The notes under the pieces were generated by a model. The model was not told the DNA's origin and made no database searches. It worked only from the letters and a program-made list of their open reading frames with translations. Shown here piece by piece: positions 53,308 to 61,522 of a stretch of 64,000 nt of DNA. The stretch comes from CAMLOF01 sp041913045 (GTDB lineage Bacteria; Pseudomonadota; Gammaproteobacteria; Burkholderiales; Burkholderiaceae_C): contig JAYSGB010000021.1 of assembly GCA_041913045.1 (NCBI GenBank), forward strand, positions 1-64,000, given 5' to 3'. The position numbers and the translations under genes are program-made. Numbering within the stretch: position 1 is the stretch's first letter; every line of letters begins with the position of its first letter.

Positions 53308-55623
53308 ATGATTGACCATCCAGGCTCTCCCAGTACTCGCTCAAGACAGGCCGCACTTGACTACCACCAGTACCCGACCCCGGGGAAAGTGGCGATTGTC
53401 GCCACCAAGCAACTGACCAACCAGCGCGACCTGGCCCTGGCCTACTCGCCCGGCGTGGCCGCGCCCTGCGAAGAAATCGTGGCCGACCCGGTCAACGCCT
53501 TCAAGTACACCAGCCGGGGCAACCTGGTGGCCGTCATCACCAACGGCACGGCGGTGCTGGGCCTGGGCGACATCGGCCCGCTCGCCTCCAAGCCCGTGAT
53601 GGAGGGCAAGGGCGTGCTCTTCAAGAAGTTTGCGGGCATCGATGTGTTCGACATCGAGATCAACGAGAAGGATCCGGACAAGCTGGTCGAGATCATCGCC
53701 TCGCTGGAGCCCACCTTCGGCGGCATCAACCTTGAAGACATCAAGGCGCCGGACTGCTTCTACATCGAGCGCAAGCTGCGCGAGCGCATGAAGATTCCGG
53801 TGTTCCACGACGATCAGCACGGCACCGCCATCGTGGTGAGTGCGGCAATCCTGAATGCTTTAAAAGTCATTCAGAAAAAACTCGACCAAGTGAAGCTCGT
53901 CACATCAGGCGCCGGTGCTGCGGCACTTGCATGTTTACAGCTTTTGGTGAAGCTGGGATTGCCGCGCGAAAACATCTGGGTGACCGACCTGGCCGGTGTG
54001 GTGTACGAAGGTCGCACCGAACTGATGGACCCCGACAAGGCCCAGTTCGCGCAAAAGACCGAACAGCGCACGCTGGCCGATGTGATCGCCGGTGCCGACA
54101 TTTTCCTGGGCCTGTCCGCTGGTGGCGTACTCAAGTCCGAGATGGTGGCCAAGATGGCTGCCCAGCCGCTGATCCTGGCGCTGGCCAACCCTACCCCTGA
54201 GATTTTGCCGGAGCAAGTCAAAGCCGTACGAAGCGACGCCATCATGGCAACGGGGAGAAGCGACTATCCCAACCAGGTGAACAATCTCTTATGTTTCCCC
54301 TACATCTTCCGTGGTGCGCTGGACGCGGGCGCCTCCACCATCACGGATGAGATGGAAATCGCGGCGGTGCACGCGATTGCGGAGTTGGCTCAAGCTGAAC
54401 AGAACGAAGCTGTCGCAGCGGCCTACGCGGGCGAGAAGCTCACTTTCGGCCCCGAATACTTGATCCCGAAACCATTCGACCCACGGCTGATGATGAAGAT
54501 TGCCCCAGCTGTTGCAGCTGCGGCTATGAGTAGTGGGGTAGCGCAGCGGCCTATTACGGATCTATCCGCCTACTGTGAGCGCTTGCAAAGCTTCGTGTTC
54601 GCCTCCGGCACCATGATGAAGCCGGTGTACGCCATCGCCAAGAAAGCGCCGCACAAGCGCATCGCCTACGCCGAAGGCGAGGAAGAGCGGGTGCTGCGTG
54701 CCTGCCAGGTGGTGGTGGACGAAGGCCTGGCGCGCCCGACGCTCATCGGCCGTCCGAACATCATTGCCCAGCGCGTCGAGAAGTTCGGCCTGCGCCTGAA
54801 AGAGGGTCTGGACTACGACGTCGTCAACGTCGAGCACGACGAGCGTTACCGCGAACTCTGGCAGACCTACCACCAGCTCATGGAGCGCCGTGGCGTCACC
54901 GAACAACTGGCCAAGATCGAGCTGCGCCGCCGCCTGAGCCTGATCGGGGCCATGCTGCTGCGCCGGGGCGACGTGGACGGCTTGATCTGCGGCACCTGGG
55001 GCACCAACCCGATGCACCTGCAGTACATCGACCAGGTCATCGGCAAGCGTCCGGGGGCGCATTGCTACGCCGCCATGAACGCGCTGATGCTGCCGGACCG
55101 CCAGGTGTTCATCGTGGACACCCACGTCAACTACGACCCCAGCGCCGAACAGCTGGCCGAAATCACCCAGATGGCCGCGCGCAAGATGCAGCGCTTTGGC
55201 ATCACGCCCAAGGCGGCTCTGCTGTCGCACTCCAATTTCGGATCGTCCGACCAGCCTTCGGCCGTCAAAATGCGCCAAACCCTGGCCATCTTGCAGGAAC
55301 AGGCGCCCTGGCTGGAGGTGGACGGCGAGATGCACGGCGATGTCGCGTTGGACGCCAGCGCACGCCAGCGCATCATGCCGCGCAGTGGCCTGACCGGCAA
55401 CGCCAACCTGCTGGTGTGTCCCAACATCGACTCGGCCAACATCGCCTACAACCTGCTCAAGACGGCGGCAGGTGGTGGCATCGCGGTGGGCCCGATGCTG
55501 CTCGGCGTGGCCAAGCCGGTGCACATCCTGACGGCCAGCACCACGGTGCGCCGCATTGTGAACATGACCGCGCTGACGGTGGCCGAGGCCAACGTGGGGC
55601 CTCGGGCTGTGGGCAAGGGTTAG
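53308..55623 (+). CDS. maeB: NADP-dependent malic enzyme with C-terminal phosphotransacetylase-like domain
   Basis: 771 residues from the ATG at 53308. Residues 1-430 form the malic enzyme (ATKQLTNQRDLALAYSPGVA, VFHDDQHGTAIVV with catalytic residues, LVTSGAGAAALACLQLL Rossmann motif). Residues about 440-771 resemble phosphate acetyltransferase but in MaeB this domain is regulatory. It decarboxylates malate to pyruvate. Three patches (about 53833-53960, 54200-54300, 54370-54570) use TTA, AGA, CGA and GTA codons rare in neighbours, while the protein stays conserved. Confidence 0.95.
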   Translation: MIDHPGSPSTRSRQAALDYHQYPTPGKVAIVATKQLTNQRDLALAYSPGVAAPCEEIVADPVNAFKYTSRGNLVAVITNGTAVLGLGDIGPLASKPVMEGKGVLFKKFAGIDVFDIEINEKDPDKLVEIIASLEPTFGGINLEDIKAPDCFYIERKLRERMKIPVFHDDQHGTAIVVSAAILNALKVIQKKLDQVKLVTSGAGAAALACLQLLVKLGLPRENIWVTDLAGVVYEGRTELMDPDKAQFAQKTEQRTLADVIAGADIFLGLSAGGVLKSEMVAKMAAQPLILALANPTPEILPEQVKAVRSDAIMATGRSDYPNQVNNLLCFPYIFRGALDAGASTITDEMEIAAVHAIAELAQAEQNEAVAAAYAGEKLTFGPEYLIPKPFDPRLMMKIAPAVAAAAMSSGVAQRPITDLSAYCERLQSFVFASGTMMKPVYAIAKKAPHKRIAYAEGEEERVLRACQVVVDEGLARPTLIGRPNIIAQRVEKFGLRLKEGLDYDVVNVEHDERYRELWQTYHQLMERRGVTEQLAKIELRRRLSLIGAMLLRRGDVDGLICGTWGTNPMHLQYIDQVIGKRPGAHCYAAMNALMLPDRQVFIVDTHVNYDPSAEQLAEITQMAARKMQRFGITPKAALLSHSNFGSSDQPSAVKMRQTLAILQEQAPWLEVDGEMHGDVALDASARQRIMPRSGLTGNANLLVCPNIDSANIAYNLLKTAAGGGIAVGPMLLGVAKPVHILTASTTVRRIVNMTALTVAEANVGPRAVGKG

Positions 55624-55696
55624 TGTGAAATCGAGGTGCGATCCGTGGCGGCGGCGCAGCGAAAAGTGTCATTGGAGCAGGTCAGTCAGCCGTCTG

Positions 55697-56512
55697 CTAT
55701 GAGCCAAGAAACCCCTTTCCAGGTTCTCTGCGATCAGGCGATCTAAAGTCTGCATGTGCGCTTGTTTTTTCAGTTTGCGCTCGCCAGGTCTCGATAACGA
55801 ATAAGGCTGCTGTCCCCGCGAGGTTTACGGCGAGTTGCGCATGCCTTGACGCTGGTCGTACCGGCCTCTTTCCTTGGCCGTGGGCGTCCCCTAGGCGATT
55901 CCGCATGGCGCCAAGACCGTGAACGACGGAGGTCACGCCTCCGAGTATTTGTTTGAAAACATCCTGGGTGTGCTGGTCGGGCGCAAGATTCAGCTCCTTG
56001 GCAACAAGCCTATAGAGGTCCGGAAGGTCTGTCTTACCTTTTTCGAATTGCACGCCTGCCTCCTCGAGGACGTGCTTGCATACAGTCTCGAGAAGAGTTC
56101 TGGCCGATGTAATCGCGCCCTTGGGGTCCGATTCCCGCCGCTCAAGGGCTTTTGCCCAGACTGCATGGACGCCGTCGGAATCGAAGCTTCGAAGCCCCTC
56201 GGAAATCGACGCATCGGATGGTCTTAAAGCTCTTCCCTCAAGGTGGTCGAGCAATGGCGCGAACGAGCTCCAGATAAGCTGGCGGCGTTCGGCATAGGAA
56301 CCCTTTTCGTGCTTAATGAAACCCCAAAACTGCGGAAGGTCCCGGCAGGTCCGTACGAAACTGGGCAACAGTTCTGCGGCCTCCCGATTGTCCAGCAGCG
56401 ACCGACGAACGGTTTGGTATTCGCTATCGTCGGCTCCGTTCCCCGTCGCTTGTGCGATGAGCAGGTTCTGTAGGTACTTTGCCCTTTCGAGGTCGGTCCT
56501 GAGTTCGTCCAT
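55697..56512 (-). CDS. Abortive infection (Abi_C) family protein
   Basis: 271 residues. Residues about 118-250 match the Abi_C pattern (ALERRESDPKGAITSARTLLE, then GVTSVVHGLGAMRNRLGDAHG, then RHAQLAVNLAGTAALFVIETW). The RNRLGDAHG motif recalls the R-x4-6-H motif of HEPN-type RNases, so RNase activity is possible but not shown. The N-terminal 110 residues are unassigned. Third gene of the kinase-HIRAN-Abi_C operon (39 bases after the HIRAN gene); could be the effector. Confidence 0.8.
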   Translation of the reverse strand: MDELRTDLERAKYLQNLLIAQATGNGADDSEYQTVRRSLLDNREAAELLPSFVRTCRDLPQFWGFIKHEKGSYAERRQLIWSSFAPLLDHLEGRALRPSDASISEGLRSFDSDGVHAVWAKALERRESDPKGAITSARTLLETVCKHVLEEAGVQFEKGKTDLPDLYRLVAKELNLAPDQHTQDVFKQILGGVTSVVHGLGAMRNRLGDAHGQGKRPVRPASRHAQLAVNLAGTAALFVIETWRAQTEKTSAHADFRSPDRREPGKGFLGS

Positions 56513-56551
56513 CTCGTCTTCGCTTTTTACTGCGACTTACTCAGGCCACGC

Positions 56552-57337
56552 TTAGATGTTTAGGTCAGTATGTTTTAGCGCCTCTGCCGACAGTCGCTGT
56601 GTCTGGCTGGATGCCAACGGCAGGAAGTCCTCTACGTCACTGAACAGTTCAAAACCTGCGGGTGGGACAGCGCTCATGGAAACAAGCAGCTTCATGTCGA
56701 GGGGCGCATCGGGGTTCACGCGCTTCACGACGCAGCGCATTGCGGCCGACGGAACGTCGAGTAGGCGATGTAGCCCAGGCGCATAGTAGCGCGGCACATA
56801 ACCAATGAGCGCCGGGTTCGGTCTCTCCGTCCGCAGGGCGAGCGCCTCCGGGTCGTGCTGGTTCTGCGCGTCCTTCATGACATAGATAGTGCTACCCTGT
56901 TCTACTCTCATGACCTCAGCAAGAGCCGACGCGGAAAGGTACCGAAGGCCGCGAGGGAAGAAGTCGAGTTCAATCCCAACATCGGTCATTCTTGGCGGCG
57001 CCACGATCACGTAGCTGTCAGTAGCGCGCACCCCGCCAGTAATGGCCAGAACCTCAAGCGGAGTGGTGGGCATAGCTTCAAGCCCCAGCCATCGCAGGTA
57101 ACTGCCATACTCCGGTCTCGACTTCGAAATTAGACGGTTCGCAAAAAACGGAAAGAGGGACTTCGAGTAGTACACCTTATCGAAGGCCTGCATCCGGCTG
57201 AGTCCGCTGAATCCCGGTAGCCGACGTGCGCCGTTGATGTATCGCAACTCGTAGCCGTCACTGACCTCGCGCAACTCCGCTACGGGCACCCACTCTCTGG
57301 TGTCGACGTTCTGACTAGCAACGTACAGATGGTTCAT
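56552..57337 (-). CDS. HipA-N-like and HIRAN-like domain protein
   Basis: 261 residues. Residues about 1-115 resemble the N-terminal subdomain of HipA (SLFPFFANRLISKSRPEYGSYLRWLGL, then VLAITGGVRATDSYVIVAPP). Residues about 130-210 resemble a HIRAN domain (RYLSASALAEVMRVEQGSTIYV, NQHDPEALAL, IGYVPRYYAPGLHRLLD). HIRAN domains bind DNA ends or damaged DNA in helicases such as HLTF. The ATG overlaps the kinase stop (ATGA), so it is translationally coupled to the kinase. It may be the antitoxin or sensor of the kinase, as HipS is for HipT (inference). Confidence 0.68.
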   Translation of the reverse strand: MNHLYVASQNVDTREWVPVAELREVSDGYELRYINGARRLPGFSGLSRMQAFDKVYYSKSLFPFFANRLISKSRPEYGSYLRWLGLEAMPTTPLEVLAITGGVRATDSYVIVAPPRMTDVGIELDFFPRGLRYLSASALAEVMRVEQGSTIYVMKDAQNQHDPEALALRTERPNPALIGYVPRYYAPGLHRLLDVPSAAMRCVVKRVNPDAPLDMKLLVSMSAVPPAGFELFSDVEDFLPLASSQTQRLSAEALKHTDLNI

Positions 57338-58257
57338 GTAAGGTCTGCATTTAGGATGCGCTCGCGATTCAGACGTAGCAACTCAGCGGTAAACACTCTT
57401 GCCGGTTCGGTCATCCAGTCTACGGGAACCTGGTTGATGATTGCACGGACATGCTCATCGTCTACCCCGGCAAGACGATCGCGCCATTCCTCTGCCGCCT
57501 GCGGGCTCTGCGCTGCTGCTTGCACAAACGCATCTAGAGTGTACAAAGGTCGCTGCACTGGCTCGAACGCTGGCGGGTAGAACGCGCTTCGCGCCGACCG
57601 AACGAAGGTTGAGATGTGCCGCAGTTGGTCCCGAGTTTTCAGGCGCTCTATGCGCCGTGCGTCGGGCTCGTTCCTTGCCATACTGGACCCATGATCAAAC
57701 GATGGGGAAAGATACAGATTGCCTTCGCCCGTCCGCAGCAATGCCCAATTCTCATCGTGCCGGTCCTGGTTCGCGATCCATGTATCGAACATGAGATACC
57801 CGATGAAGAAGTCCAGAGCCGATCGTAGATGGGGAGACTGTGGCCACCCGTATGGTGCACCGAGCACGTCATTACTTCTGCGCAGGTAGGCTAAGACGCG
57901 ACGCAGCGTGTGGTTTGGATTTCCGTATCGAGTGACTTCGCTCTGAACGTAGTCTGTGGTGTGCGCCGCGAGCAATTCATTGCCGTGGATGATCCGAGCT
58001 GTTCGATCGACAAGTGACCTGGAAACTACGCCGAACCGATTTTCGTACTGAGCCAGTTCATACTTCGCGTGCGGAAGATCGATAGTTGCGGCTAGTTCGC
58101 AAGCAATTCTCTCCGCCCAGTTTTCGCCGGTACCTGGACGCCCCTCTTTAAAAAGGGTGAGCCCGAAATTCGGGTCGCGGTACCAGAACTTGAACTTCGT
58201 GCCGAGGGGCTCAGTGGTCAAGGCCGAACCGGGGGGAACTTGGTAGATGTGGAACAC
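57334..58257 (-). CDS. HipA-type serine/threonine kinase core protein
   Basis: 307 residues, GTG start. The ATP lysine is K37 (LTLFKEGRPGTGENWAER, with acidic residues following), the catalytic loop is N163-Q-D165-R-H-D-E-N170 (FDTWIANQDRHDEN), and the metal motif is D188-H-G. These are the three kinase hallmarks in HipA order. The N-terminal subdomain of HipA is absent here and appears in the next gene, as in the split HipBST toxin system. Probably phosphorylates a host or phage protein. No HipB-like repressor is seen. First gene of the operon. Confidence 0.75.
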   Translation of the reverse strand: MFHIYQVPPGSALTTEPLGTKFKFWYRDPNFGLTLFKEGRPGTGENWAERIACELAATIDLPHAKYELAQYENRFGVVSRSLVDRTARIIHGNELLAAHTTDYVQSEVTRYGNPNHTLRRVLAYLRRSNDVLGAPYGWPQSPHLRSALDFFIGYLMFDTWIANQDRHDENWALLRTGEGNLYLSPSFDHGSSMARNEPDARRIERLKTRDQLRHISTFVRSARSAFYPPAFEPVQRPLYTLDAFVQAAAQSPQAAEEWRDRLAGVDDEHVRAIINQVPVDWMTEPARVFTAELLRLNRERILNADLT

Positions 58258-58573
58258 CGAGTTAGTTTACAGGGCGACCGAAGCACCCAGCGAGGTCGCG
58301 TGCAGCGTCAAACCTGCGGAGGCGGCACCACGAGGGCGCATCCTCCCGTGCGTGAGAAGCGCAGCCAATCCCATTCCGTCGCTGATCGCGAATGTCGGCT
58401 TCGGATCAGTGCTGACACTCACGATGTCAGCGTCGACCGACTGCAACCAGCCTGTTGCGGGTATACGCTCTGGACAACTGGTTGATTTGTCATCATGGCC
58501 GGAGGCGTAGCATATTGACCCACTTTGGTCTAGCATTGGCCTGCCAATCTTTGCCCCCAAACAGGTGAAGCCG
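58258..58573 (-). other. Intergenic region between the kinase operon and the SOS-type module
   Basis: 316 bases. It must contain the promoter of the kinase operon (minus) and of the DUF1905 gene (plus), but I see no convincing -35/-10 pair for either. AGGTGA at 58564-58569 is the likely ribosome site of the DUF1905 gene. No transfer RNA gene or other known RNA; frames here (for example 58267-58560 minus) show no conservation signals. Confidence 0.45.
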
Positions 58574-58867
58574 ATGGGTCAATCCGCCTTCGCTTTCTGT
58601 GCGCCGCTGTGGAAATACAGCAGCCCCACTGCTGCCTGGTACTTCCTGACCTTGCCCAAATCGGTGGCAGACCAGATTCGCCCTCTCGCGCCCAAGGTGG
58701 GCTTTGGTTCCGTTCGGGTGTCGGTATCAGTGGGTGACACCCGCTGGAAAACCTCCATCTTCCCCGACAAGGCATCCGGCTCTTACGTGCTGCCTGTCAA
58801 GGCGGCAGTTCGTCAACGCGAATCGCTGACCGAAGGCACAGAGGTGGAGGTCTTTTTGGAGCTGTGA
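58574..58867 (+). CDS. DUF1905 domain protein
   Basis: 97 residues from the ATG at 58574; a GTG at 58565 adds three residues. The DUF1905 core is visible as FCAPLWKYSSPTAAWYFLTLPKSVADQI and VGDTRWKTSIFPDKASGSYVLPVKAAVR. These small beta-barrel-like proteins have no established activity. It converges on the SRAP gene with a 14-base gap. Confidence 0.82.
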   Translation: MGQSAFAFCAPLWKYSSPTAAWYFLTLPKSVADQIRPLAPKVGFGSVRVSVSVGDTRWKTSIFPDKASGSYVLPVKAAVRQRESLTEGTEVEVFLEL

Positions 58868-58881
58868 TGTTCACGAGGTCT

Positions 58882-59556
58882 TCAAAACAGACCGCCCTGG
58901 ACATCGGCCTTCAGGCGATCAGCAGCTTGCGCCACTAAAGCATTGGCTTGAGGCCTTTGCATCATCGTTTCAGCCTGCGTAATATCCGCTTGCAGCCATG
59001 CGGCAAACAGGCCTGGTTCCAACACCACCACACTGCGCTTCTCATCCCCAGGTCGGTGAAACCGCCCCATCACCGGGTGGCCATCCGCATTGACCGTGAG
59101 CATCGAGAACGAAGTGACGATCTCCCCCGAAGTGGGATCGGTCCAGCGGTCCCAGATGCTGGCCACGCCCATGGGCTGATCGTCTGCCCGCCTGATCCGC
59201 CAGCGAACTGCCTTGCCGGTTTCCCAGTTGGGCTCGAAGAAGTCATCCAGCAGCGCGATGGCGAACTGACGTCTGCGCCATGGGGTTCGGTAACTGGGTT
59301 TCTCGGCCACCGTTTCTGATCGGGCGTTGTAGGTCTTGCGCCCGATCTGGGTGGCGGTCTGTGCGTCCTTGGCCCAGTGTGGGATCAGGCCGAACCTGGC
59401 CGTGGTGCAGGTTATTTGTCGTTGGTCGTCCAGCAGTGCAATCGGCGCCGCGTAGCCTGGGAAAGTTTCTCGTGGGTACGTGTCAGTGGGCAGGCGGACA
59501 CCCAGGTGATCGTGGACCCAACGGTCGTTGCGGGTGGGGGTGAAGTTGGTGCACAT
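58882..59556 (-). CDS. SRAP/HMCES family protein (SOS response-associated peptidase, YedK-like)
   Basis: 224 residues from the ATG at 59556, chosen because it puts the catalytic cysteine at position 2 (MCTNFTPT), as in HMCES/YedK. The motifs YNARSETVAEKPSYR (Asn and Glu) and the late histidine region (GHPVMGRFHRPGDEKR) are present. YedK and HMCES crosslink to abasic sites in single-stranded DNA through Cys2 and protect them. It is the left border of the DNA-damage module. Confidence 0.93.
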   Translation of the reverse strand: MCTNFTPTRNDRWVHDHLGVRLPTDTYPRETFPGYAAPIALLDDQRQITCTTARFGLIPHWAKDAQTATQIGRKTYNARSETVAEKPSYRTPWRRRQFAIALLDDFFEPNWETGKAVRWRIRRADDQPMGVASIWDRWTDPTSGEIVTSFSMLTVNADGHPVMGRFHRPGDEKRSVVVLEPGLFAAWLQADITQAETMMQRPQANALVAQAADRLKADVQGGLF

Positions 59557-59649
59557 GGGTAGAGAGTGATCTGCCCTGTCGCCGCTCAAAAGATAAGCAG
59601 CTTGAACCGACACCTTGCAGATCAACGGTTTGTACCACTGTGTCACGGT

Positions 59650-59658
59650 TTATCCACA
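59650..59658 (+). other. Single DnaA-box-like nonamer
   Basis: TTATCCACA matches the strict DnaA box. Only one exact copy is seen in the region, so I do not interpret it as an origin; it could be chance or a DnaA-regulated promoter element for the minus-strand SRAP gene. Confidence 0.3.
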
Positions 59659-59704
59659 GGGTTGCCCACGTTGGGTGGGGATGACTCACCACTTCACAAA
59701 AAGA

Positions 59705-59794
59705 AACCCGCTCAGGCACAAAGCCAGGACGGGTTGAAGGCGTGACCAGCACGCCCCCGTTCAGGGAGGTGAAACGGGGCTGGTTGAAGCCAGC
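59705..59794 (+). ncRNA. Candidate structured RNA (four consecutive hairpins)
   Basis: Four stems follow one another: AACCCG/CGGGTT (59705-59735, with an inner GGC/GCC), GGCGTG/CACGCC (59739-59755), CCCGTT/AACGGG (59756-59778), and GCTGG/CCAGC (59779-59794). GGTTGAAG occurs twice, at 59732-59739 and 59782-59789. The dense, phased pairing suggests a functional RNA; some resemblance to the C4 antisense RNAs of phages and plasmids came to mind but I cannot confirm it. The strand is uncertain because the stems work on both. Confidence 0.45.
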
Positions 59795-59882
59795 AACGTG
59801 AATCTAGCAGGAATGCGCCGGGTGCGGGCGTGCTTTGTGTCGCCTTCGTAGGGAGAGTTATCAACCTACTCACAGCTCCCAG

Positions 59883-60221
59883 TCACACCACCTCACTGGC
59901 CTCGATCACCAGCCGGTGAATGCGCGCACCTTTGGACACGACCATGGCCCGCAAACGCACTTCCTGATCCGGATCCACGGTGAGGCGGCAGTGATAATCC
60001 AGCCCGTCTGCGGGGCTGTGGCTATCGATGCGCCGGCCCCACTGGCGCCGGCCGTCGATCTCGACGATCAGTTCGTGCCAAGGTTGGTGTGTATCGGACG
60101 CCACCTTGACTTCCAGGCTCACGTCGATGTCGAAGGTGCGAGTTCGTTGCAAAGCAGCGGGCACGTTGAGCACCGCTACCGAATCACCACCGGCATCGCA
60201 ACGCCAATGCTCTGGTTTCAT
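59883..60221 (-). CDS. Hypothetical protein
   Basis: 112 residues from the ATG at 60221 (MKPEHWRCDAGGDSVAVLNVP); the frame is open to 60296 but that part overlaps the nuclease gene. It looks like a small beta-sandwich (FDIDVSLEVKVASDTHQPWHELIVEIDGRRQWGRR). No signal peptide, no family I recognise. It lies 14 bases after the thermonuclease gene and is probably co-transcribed with it. Confidence 0.65.
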   Translation of the reverse strand: MKPEHWRCDAGGDSVAVLNVPAALQRTRTFDIDVSLEVKVASDTHQPWHELIVEIDGRRQWGRRIDSHSPADGLDYHCRLTVDPDQEVRLRAMVVSKGARIHRLVIEASEVV

Positions 60222-60235
60222 CGTGATGGTCTCCT

Positions 60236-60736
60236 TCAACGCTGCCGCTGGGCTCGCCGGAATTCCCAAGGGGGAATCGGTTGTGGGTCTTTCCACAGCC
60301 CCACGCGCTGGGTTCGCGCATCGTCTTCGGCCTGGGCGTATCGCTTGCGCTCTTCAGGCGGTTGTTCCCGCTCGTACTCTTTGTAGTGCCAGGCCATGCC
60401 GGCGTGCAACTGCTTCAGGTTGGCGTCCTGGCCTTGCACCACAACCTTGCCGACAAGTCGGCCGTAACGGTCGCTCTTGTTGAAGTCCACCTCGACGGTC
60501 TGACCAAACACCAGGTCAGAGAGGTGATCTTTTGCGCGCTGGCCGAAGACTTGGGATTTCTCGGGGGCGTCGATACCAGAGAGCCGGACCTTGTGCTGGA
60601 CCTTCTGCGCGTCGAGCACGGTGACCGTGTCGCCGTCGGCCACGCTGACCACCCGGCCGCGCAAGGTGTCGGCCTGAGCAGCCCACACCCACCCGCACAC
60701 GGCCAAGGCCAGTACCCGTTTGCACCCCGTACTCAT
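60236..60736 (-). CDS. Exported thermonuclease (SNase-like) protein
   Basis: 166 residues with a signal peptide (cleavage near residue 22, AQA-D). SNase fold residues: VSVADGDTVTVLD, KVRLSGIDAPEKSQ (Arg and Asp), and KSDRYGRLVGKVVV. The calcium-dependent nuclease of this type cuts DNA and RNA in the periplasm or outside. It diverges from the LexA-like gene. A nuclease next to SOS genes could supply nucleotides or act in DNA transfer, but this is speculation. Confidence 0.9.
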   Translation of the reverse strand: MSTGCKRVLALAVCGWVWAAQADTLRGRVVSVADGDTVTVLDAQKVQHKVRLSGIDAPEKSQVFGQRAKDHLSDLVFGQTVEVDFNKSDRYGRLVGKVVVQGQDANLKQLHAGMAWHYKEYEREQPPEERKRYAQAEDDARTQRVGLWKDPQPIPPWEFRRAQRQR

Positions 60737-60840
60737 GAATGTCCGACCCGTTGCAATACGTCTGTGATGGCGCCCGAGGTTAAAGCATGCCGGAAGGCTG
60801 CTGCGTCGAACTCAGGATTCGATCGCCCAACTGCAGCATG

Positions 60841-60885
60841 TTGACGCCAGCACCCAGCTTGTTACGATGGTGAGTGATTATTCAC
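60841..60885 (+). promoter_or_regulatory. Promoter and operator of the LexA-like gene
   Basis: TTGACG (60841-60846), a 16-base spacer and TACGAT (60863-60868) form a sigma70-type promoter. A dyad GTGAGTGATTATTCAC (60870-60885), that is GTGA-N8-TCAC, overlaps the expected start of transcription and precedes the LexA-like ATG by 24 bases. The same dyad recurs before the umuD operon. Confidence 0.65.
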
Positions 60886-60909
60886 CACCTTGATGTACCT
60901 GCTCGCACC

Positions 60910-61485
60910 ATGTCTGACCAAAAACACCTCAATGCCCTGCGCATCTACTGGAAAGAGCACAAAGCGTTTCCGTCCATGGCCAAGCTGGCCGATGTGCTGG
61001 GGCTGGCCTCATCAGGCGGGGTGTTCAAGGTCATCGGCCGCCTGGTGGATGCCGGGTTTCTGGAGCGGGTGGATGGGCGCATCGCCCCCACACGGGAGTT
61101 CTTTGCCCTGCCAGTGATGGGGCAGGTGCGCGCTGGCCTGCCGCAGGAACAGGACCAGTCGGCGGGTCTGGAAATGGTCGGTGTTGAAGACTACCTGATC
61201 CACCACCCCGAGCGCACGGTCTTCTGCCGAGTGCGGGGCGATTCGATGAAAGACGCCGGCATGCTCGACGGCGACATGGTGGTGGTCGAGCGCAACCGCC
61301 CCACCAAAGCCGGTGACATCGTGGTCGCTCTGGTGGACAACGAACTCACCGTCAAGTACCTGTACCCGCTCAAAGGCGGCAATGGCTGGGTACTCAAGCC
61401 TGCCAACCCCGACTATCAGGACATCGTGGCCCAGCAGTCTCTGGAGGTAATGGGCGTCGTGGTGGGACTGTTTCGCCGTGTCTGA
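60910..61485 (+). CDS. LexA-like SOS repressor
   Basis: 191 residues from the ATG at 60910; the frame is open to 60874. Residues 1-65 form a winged helix of the LexA type (FPSMAKLADVLGLASSGGVFKVIGRLVDAGFLERV). Self-cleavage site A75-G76 (VRAGLP), catalytic Ser112 (RGDSMKDAGM) and Lys149 (DNELTVKYL), typical of the LexA/UmuD (S24) family. It probably represses itself and the umuD operon through the two GTGA-N8-TCAC dyads and is inactivated with RecA after DNA damage. Shorter than typical LexA (about 200-220), and separate from the host LexA. Confidence 0.85.
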   Translation: MSDQKHLNALRIYWKEHKAFPSMAKLADVLGLASSGGVFKVIGRLVDAGFLERVDGRIAPTREFFALPVMGQVRAGLPQEQDQSAGLEMVGVEDYLIHHPERTVFCRVRGDSMKDAGMLDGDMVVVERNRPTKAGDIVVALVDNELTVKYLYPLKGGNGWVLKPANPDYQDIVAQQSLEVMGVVVGLFRRV

Positions 61486-61522
61486 ACGGGCCTAAAGCCA
61501 CCTCTTGGCTGGTGGTTGGGAC

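Larger units (their letters stand above)
59557..59882. other. Structured intergenic region between SRAP gene and hypothetical gene
   Basis: 326 bases without a gene. It holds a single DnaA-box-like TTATCCACA (59650-59658) and a chain of hairpins (59705-59794). Both adjacent genes are on the minus strand, so the region is the 5' leader of the SRAP gene, whose promoter I cannot place. Confidence 0.55.

Noticed and set aside
58267..58560. A 97-codon minus-strand frame upstream of the kinase operon, and plus-strand frames at the same place
   Set aside because: No ribosome site, no family resemblance, and it occupies the region where promoters for both flanking transcripts must lie.
59650..59658. 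Replication origin suggested by a DnaA box
   Set aside because: Only one exact box, no AT-rich unwinding region and no replication gene next to it.
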